Source: Opisthocomus hoazin (lineage: Eukaryota > Chordata > Aves > Opisthocomiformes > Opisthocomidae). Taken from it: 64,000 bases of DNA. Of the stretch, positions 58,301 through 64,000 are shown piece after piece (within the stretch, counting starts at the first letter, position 1; every line of letters starts with the position of its first letter). The DNA lies in the NCBI RefSeq assembly GCF_030867145.1, contig NC_134443.1, positions 3,782,001 through 3,846,000 on the forward strand, read 5' to 3'. Position numbers and translations under genes: made by a program. The notes beneath the pieces were generated by a model. That model saw only the letters and a list, made by a program, of their open reading frames with translations, did no database searches and was not told the origin of the DNA.

Positions 58301-61300
58301 GCCATGAGAAGGGGCTACCCAGCCCCTGTGCAAGGGCTGGAGGAGCCTGCCGTGCCCATCGGCCCGTGCCAGGGACAAGACCAGGCTGCCCCGCAGCACC
58401 CTCGCCAGGCTCAGCCCCCCGGGGCTGCCCCGGGACAACGTCCTGCTCTCAGCAGCCCTGCCTGTCCCTTCAGGAGGCTGTGAGTGAGCGCAAGAGCATA
58501 GCAAAGCAAAGGGCCAACCTGCAGCAGCAGACGGGGAAGATGAGCGAGACAGAGAAGGAGGAGCAGGAGCGGGCCCAGAACTTGGTTCAGCGGGCGAGCA
58601 GGCTGCGTGTGGAGCAGGAAGATGAGATCAAGGAGTTCAGCAAGGTAAGGCCAGGGGCTTCCCCAGCATCACCCATCACCACACGACCTCCTGCAGATGT
58701 CAAGACCTGCCTGAGCTGCCTGCTCAGACAGGCTGCTGAGAGCCCCCGTGACCTTCACCTAGCCACACTAGACCTAAATTCTGCTCTGCTTGTTGCGACC
58801 CGAGGTCTTCCTGTCCTTCGCTTTTCCTCTTCCTCGTCTGTGTGCCTGTTGCTGCTGCCACTGCCAAGTCTGGCTCAGAGACCAGGGAGACCTGTTGTCC
58901 CCACAGCTGATCCTCGATGCCAAGTGCCACGTGATCCGTGACATGCAGATCCTCGAGAAGCAGCTCATCACAAAAGAGCTGGAGGAAGAAGAGAAGCGCC
59001 TGGCCAAGATGATGGAGGTGGAGAGGAAAAAGGCCAGTGAGATGCAGGAGGAATTGGAGTGCAGGAGGAAGCAGGATCTGATCAGGTTTGCAGAAGGGTC
59101 CCTCTTCACTGCGGAGGCATCTATCCTCTTCCCAGGCCTTGTGCAGGAGCTGGGATAAGCTACAGCTGCTGGCTTCGCACCACAGCGTGCTCCCCCAGTC
59201 ACAGCGACTGGACCAGGCAGCACAAGGCAGCAGACACACCACCCGATGTCCATGCCCACATTTCGGCTCCTGAAAGTGGGACGGAGCCGGAGTGAAACCT
59301 TCCGCTCTCTTCTTTCCAGAGGGAGGCAGGAGCTTGTGAAGCAGATGGAGCAGAATGCGGAGGAGCGGGCTATGAGAGCCGAGCAACGGGCCCAGGAGGC
59401 ACAGGAGCTGCTGGAGTACTTGGAGCAGCTGAAGATGGAGGACCTGAAGGTGCGACCTGTGATCTGTCAGGGAGCCAGGGGGGGCTGGAGTTAGGTGTTC
59501 AGTTTGTTGGAAGGGTGACCCAGTGCTAGGTAAGTCAGACTTGGTTTGTGGAGAGAACAGCTACCAGAATTAAAACTCTGGTCTCTTGGGGAAGTTGGGA
59601 CATCCTCAAAAGTGACCTGAGCCGCTGAGCCCTTCCTTGCCCCGACCGTGCTGGTGGGCCCTCAGGAAGGCACATGGGGAGGAGCAGAGGGAGCACCCTG
59701 TGTGACAACCCTTGGACCCTCTGCACCATTGTCAGGACTTGGAGCGGAGACAAGAGCAACAGAAGAAAATCCAGGCTGAGATTAAACACATCAATGATGA
59801 GAACCAGCGGTGCAAGGAGGAGCAGCGCGAACAGGAGAGGAAGGCAGATGAACAAGTGCTGCAGTACCAGAGGCAGAAAATGGTAACAGGACTGAATGTG
59901 TGCAGCACTGGCATAGGCTCAGCAGGCAGCAGAGGTGCTGCAGGGAGCTGCCATGAGACTCTGTCCCACGCAGGAGCGTGAGGCCAAGTATGAAGCTGAG
60001 CAGGAGAGAATCCGTCGGGAGAAGGAGAAAGAGATGGCACGCTTGAGGGCCACACAAGAGAGGGCCCAGGACCACCAGGCAGAGCAGGTGAGTGGCTTGC
60101 TGACACGTGATGTGCTCCCATTCTGTCTCACCACCTTCGTTGTCACCACCCCAGCAAAGTGGGAGCTCTCCTGGATGTGGTGGATCTGCTGGGGCATTGC
60201 AGCACTGGACTGGCACCTGGAGCCAGGTGATGTCCTGGAGCAGTGCTGGGACAGAGGCAAAACCACGGTCAAGTGCTTCCATACCTCCTCTCTGAGAGAA
60301 GCCCTCCACAGCCCCTCCAGCGTCACTGCCGTCCCCCTTTGGCAGGACGCGCTGAGGGCCAAGCGCAGCCAAGAGGCTGCCGAGCGAGAATGGCGGCGCA
60401 GGGAGAAGGAGGCGGCACAGAAGAAGGCCGAGGTGGAGCAGACGCTGAAGCGGAACCGCCTGGAGCAGATTGCCCAGCGGGAGCACAGCATGGCCGTGCA
60501 GGTGCAGCAGGACCGCCAGGAGTTCGAGAGGATCCTCAGGTGAGAGGGATGGTGCTCAGAGCTCACTGGCAAGATGGCTGGGCCCTGCCCTGTGAAACAG
60601 GGCCGAGATCGGTGACGCGGTGGCAGGGGGGCTGCCGTGAGGGCTGCCGGGTGGCTCTGCTGCTGGCCGAGGCCCCATGGGCAGGTTATCAGCACATTCA
60701 CGGGCTGGAGCGGGGCCCTTCATCTGCCCCGAGCTCTCCCACAGGGCCCAGCAGGAGCAGATGGAGAAGGAGAAGGCGAAGGAGGCGCAGAGGGCAGGTC
60801 TGCAGCGCGCCCACGCTAAGGACATCCGGCGCCAGATGCGGGACCGTCAGCAGCAGCTGGCACGGGAGCGTGTGGCCGCCTTCGAGGAGTGCCAGCAGCT
60901 GGAGGAGGAGGCTCGCCAGCGCAGCCAGCGCATCACCCAGCTCAAGCAGCAGAAGATTCAGGAGCTCAGGTGATGTGCTGCCAGTGGCCACTTACTGCCC
61001 TGGTTCTCTGTATGTCCCTAAGTCCTTCCTGGCTTCCCACCATCTCCTGACCCCTGGGCTGCCTCACAGGTTCCTTTGCATCCTCATCAAACAGGATCCA
61101 CTCTGGGGCCATGGTCCTAAAGCTTGGCCCCAGCATAGCACAGGGTGCCTGATCGGGAGAAGAGGAGGCTGAGGGGTGGCCTTATTGCTCTCTACAACTA
61201 CTGAAAGGAGGGTGTAGTGAGACAGGTGTTGGTCTCCTCCCAACTAACTAGTGATAGGACGAGAGGCAATGGCCTCAAGTTGCCTCAGGGGAGGTTCAGA

Positions 61301-61642
61301 TTGGATATTAGGAAAAATGTCTTTACTGATAGAGTGGTCAGACATTGGACCAGGCTGCCCAGGGAGGTGGTTGAGTCGCCATCCCTGGAGGGGTTCAAAA
61401 AATGTGTAGATGTGGCACTTTGGGCTATGGTTTAGTAGGCATAGTGGTGTTGGGCAGATGGTTGGACTTGGTGATCTTAGAGGTCTTTTCCAACCTATGA
61501 TTCTATAATTCTCTGCAGAGCCTCCGGCATCCCTGAGAAGTACTGTGCCCAGGTGGAGCGGAGGGCCCGGGGCCGAGCACACGCAGCCCCTGGCCGGGCT
61601 CAGCCATATGAGGAGTGGAGCTCTGGTTACCCAGCGACTTAG
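52389..61642 (+). CDS. CFAP45: Cilia and flagella associated protein 45
   Basis: Coiled-coil microtubule inner protein of axonemal doublets in motile cilia and sperm flagella (formerly CCDC19/NESG1). Exons: 52389-52598, 55541-55677, 57730-57871, 58474-58644, 58907-59085, 59320-59449, 59736-59882, 59974-60087, 60346-60539, 60745-60969, 61519-61642; 1773 nt, 590 residues (human 551). From [10 protein letters not shown] to IPEKYC it follows the human protein throughout, with long E/K/R/Q-rich heptads (for example [28 protein letters not shown]). The first exon is the weak point. It joins in phase and its [18 protein letters not shown] loosely resembles the human N-terminus, but the start could also be 52326 or 52431, or the exon could end at the ATGGTGAGC donor at 52389. 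The C-terminus is longer than human and ends GYPAT. A CR1 copy abuts the last acceptor. No clear AATAAA follows. Confidence 0.94.
54065..54250. promoter_or_regulatory. Candidate enhancer in CFAP45 intron 1
   Basis: AT-rich island in GC-rich surroundings carrying GATA words (GTTATCT, AGATAAA, TTATCTTT), an OTX/bicoid-like GAGATTAATCC, ATTAAT homeodomain cores and a FOX-like TTTGTTTGCAC within 185 bases. It is non-repetitive. Function is inferred only from motif density. Confidence 0.3.
56690..56985 (-). mobile_element. Ancient MIR/CORE-SINE-like relic
   Basis: The + strand reads like the reverse complement of a MIR-type SINE and its L2-related tail: AAAGTGCTCTATGCAT (compare AAGCGCTTTACATG), ATTAACTCCTTACAACTCCT, TATTATTATCCACATTTTTA, GGGGAAATGGGGGCACC, and GAGTAATGGGCAGAG (compare TAGTAAGTGGCAGAG). 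Substitutions are many and an extra 60-70 bases sit in the middle, so it is old, predating birds. The family name is from memory of the consensus. Confidence 0.6.
61150..61512 (+). mobile_element. CR1 LINE 3' fragment in last CFAP45 intron
   Basis: 5'-truncated CR1 end: REKRRLRG- and [19 protein letters not shown]-like coding remnant, [16 protein letters not shown], then 3' UTR (TTGGACTTGGTGATCTTAGA) and an ATTCTATAATTCT tail. Its sequence differs from the two copies in the first 10 kb, so it is another subfamily and probably older. It fills about two thirds of the 549-base intron and its tail runs straight into the splice acceptor CTCTGCAG at 61511-61518. Confidence 0.93.
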
Positions 61643-64000
61643 GGGTTACCATTTTCTTAGGCTGAGTTTTCTACAAACAATGATTATGGAGCAGATGGTG
61701 TCTTTCGTCTTTCTCTTACTTCGGGTTTGTGGGCCAGGAGCTGCCCCTGGGGATGAAGTAGCCCAAAGGCTCCTTGTCCAACCTGCCCCACTCCCAGGAC
61801 AGATGTGGCCTCTTGCTTGTCGCCCCACACGCACTGGGAGAGAGCTGTCAGAGGGGGGCTGTGTCCGCAGAGGGACCAGGAGCGTCTCCAGGCCGTTGGT
61901 GCAGCTCAATGTCAGCACCAAAGCAGCGTGGGTGTTCCCAGCCCGCGCAGGGTTCTTATGAGACAGGAGGGCTCTTCCACATGTGCACAGCCCTGCTCCT
62001 GGCTGCCCACAGATGCATCAGCTCTGGCTGTGCCACCTTTTCACCAAGGCGTCAGCTCCAGGCCCTGCAGATGTGGCCTTCTTCAGGGGCAAAGCAAAGA
62101 GACCGGAGCATGATGCAAACATTTCAGATCCACTTGGATGGGGACTGGCAGCTTCAGAGGGCTGGGATCCCGTAGGAGTGGCTCTGATTAATTGTCAGAG
62201 CAGCTGAAAAAAAAGGAGAGCCAGCAAAGGCGAGACTGCCCAGGGCAGGGGGACAGCTCAGAGTACTCTGCTGTGAGCCCTGAGCCTCCGCCAGGCTGGG
62301 TGAACAGGGAGGACGAAATGCCGTGGCCTCCTGTTCTCTCTTCCCTGTCCCTCCTCCAGCTGCTCTGTGTCCCCATGTTGTGACAGGGCCAGGCACTGTG
62401 GGGCTGCGCTGTCCCTTTTTGGGCAGGGACTGAAAGGCGTTGCTGTGCTGCAGGGCATCTGCCACCCAACCTCAAGCCAGCCCCTCATGGCCACAGAGCT
62501 CTCTGGACCCCCTGGGGTCTCGGCACGGGTGGCCAGCCCAGAAAGCACCGGCTGTGCTCTGCACCAGGCTCGGCTGCCCACACCTCCATCCCTGGTCCTC
62601 AGTAGCCACACGCCGGCCGTGTCAGTCTTGGTCACCGCCCTGACCAGGAGCCGCAGCCTTGTTCTAGGCCAGGCTCAGCCCGGAGGTCTTCAAAGCCACC
62701 ACACTGGCCGTGCCGAGGGGGCTGTGACCTCCAGCAGGCAGCCAGCCAGGGTGGAGTGGCTTCTCCACCCTTCCTGCGTGAGCAGGGCTCCCTGCGCCGA
62801 GGAATGCAGGAGTCACCGACCAGGGAGCCAGTGCCGGGCCAGCAAGGAGCCCCAAGCCGCGGTGAGCCACGGCCCCGTCACGGAGGGAACAGCCCCCGCC
62901 ACGCAGAACGGCCCCGGCAGGCAGCACCCTTTGCTGCATCGGTACCCTGGGGCCAGGCTGTGCACAAGGGCCCTGAAATCACAGACGCGGAGAAGCACGT
63001 GCCAGGTTCGGCCCCAATTCCCAGCGTGGGGCCGGTAAGGGTTAACTGGCAGCGGTGAGCTCAGCTTGGGGCCAGTAAATGGAGCAGCTCTTGGCCCCGG
63101 GGAGTGTTTGGGACTGGCTGGGTGGTGCTGCCGAGCCGGCCAGGGCAGTCGTAGTCTGGAAAGCACCAGCACGGCTGAGCTGTGCCGCAGGGCAGTGCAC
63201 AGATGAGCCGGACATGGGGCCTGACCCACAGCACCAGAGCAGCCCAGGGTGGGACCTCAGCCAGCCCAGCCCCTCCAAAGGACGCGGGCATGGGGAATGC
63301 CCGTGGCTGGGGCTTCCCATGGGGTTCAGCATCCTTAGCATTGCCCCACACACCTGCTGCTGAGCATCCCTCTGCCCACTCCTCCCTCCACTGCCAAAAA
63401 TCTCTGTCCCAGCTCCTGCCCTCAGATCCCAGCAGGTTGCAGCCACTCTCTTTCTCCCCTCTGGCTGTCCCAGCCTCCTTTGGCCATGCTGTTTGTCCCC
63501 TCCACTGTGCTGAGCATGGCCCAGGGTGTGCTGCCCCTGCCACTGCCATGCCACCATGTCCCTGTGCAGTGAGCCATGGCCTGGAGCACCAGCCAGGCCT
63601 CCACAATGTATTTCAGCAGTGCCACCAGCACCAGTGTGGGTTTCATGGGTGCCACAGTCCCCACATGGCTGTGGCATTCCTGTGCCCGCTCCCTGAGGGG
63701 GCAGGACCAGAGGAGAGATCTGCAGGAGCTTAAGCCCATGGTCAAACCACACCTTTAAGCTCTTCCAATTGCCCTGTGTTCTGCCCCAAGACCAAAATCC
63801 TTTCAGGACCTGCGTGGGGCCAAGCTGGCACTTTTGTGCCACCGCGGTGCTCGGCCACGCTTGGACTGGTCCCGTGGGGTCCCAGGCAGCCTTTTCCTGC
63901 CAGCCACACTCATCTGCCAGTGCCCACACCAGGGACCCAGTCACCAGGCGTTGTGGGGTCTATGGCCCCCACAGATCCCTGCTCCGCATTCCCCAAGGCC
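61643..64000. other. Downstream of CFAP45; no gene recognised
   Basis: Contains the CFAP45 3' UTR, for which I see no canonical polyadenylation signal. VSIG8, next to CFAP45 in mammals, was looked for by V-type Ig motifs and not seen. Open frames of 100-300 codons occur on both strands (62367-63038 +, 63042-63944 -) but have low-complexity composition and no recognisable domain. The stretch is ordinary single-copy DNA as far as I can tell. Confidence 0.5.

Noticed and set aside
63042-63944. 300-codon and overlapping 107-codon minus-strand frames as a possible gene
   Set aside because: No recognised domain, no convincing splice sites and repetitive Gly/Gln/His composition. VSIG8 was considered but no Ig signature is present.

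Overview
The window is vertebrate nuclear DNA, almost certainly from a bird. It has multi-exon genes with consensus GT-AG introns, very short introns, GC-rich promoters, many small GC-rich minisatellites, and CR1 LINE fragments ending in the ATTCTATT-type tail typical of birds. Gene content and compactness suit an avian microchromosome corresponding to human 1q23.2 (chicken chromosome 25 is the likely counterpart, by memory). The species cannot be told from the sequence. No retrovirus, LTR element, CRISPR array, prokaryotic gene or tRNA/rRNA gene was recognised.

Seven recognisable genes lie head to tail on the + strand. (1) CADM3, a synaptic Ig-superfamily adhesion protein; all exons except the signal-peptide exon are present (12.1-19.2 kb), so the first 12 kb is probably its first intron. 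(2) ACKR1, the Duffy atypical chemokine receptor (24.8-26.1 kb), with a 7-codon first exon and a GATA motif upstream. (3) A CRP/SAP-type short pentraxin (27.3-28.3 kb), followed by a broken second pentraxin copy (29.0-29.4 kb). (4) DUSP23, a small atypical dual-specificity phosphatase (30.4-31.1 kb). (5) IGSF9, with five Ig and two FN3 domains (33.8-45.6 kb, 20 coding exons, 1364 codons). (6) TAGLN2, an actin-binding calponin-family protein (50.5-51.3 kb). (7) CFAP45, a coiled-coil protein inside ciliary doublet microtubules (52.4-61.6 kb).

Exon joins were checked by reading phase across every junction. IGSF9, TAGLN2, DUSP23, ACKR1, the pentraxin and CFAP45 all close in frame. CADM3 closes if the unseen first exon ends in phase 1. 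Relative to human 1q23.2, the IGSF9-TAGLN2-CFAP45 block is flipped with respect to CADM3-ACKR1-DUSP23, and the FCER1A, OR10J, FCRL6 and SLAMF8 genes found between them in mammals are absent.

The rest is introns, GC-rich promoters and repeats: two CR1 copies in the first 9.2 kb, a CR1 copy abutting the last CFAP45 splice acceptor, a probable ancient MIR/CORE-SINE relic in a CFAP45 intron, and six minisatellites. Functionally the genes are independent neighbours (adhesion, chemokine buffering, acute-phase recognition, phosphatase, actin binding, cilia), not an operon-like pathway. I found no convincing undescribed system. The most useful leads are regulatory: the ACKR1 GATA site, the CFAP45 X-box, a CArG/CRE promoter-like block before TAGLN2, and the CR1-built splice acceptor.
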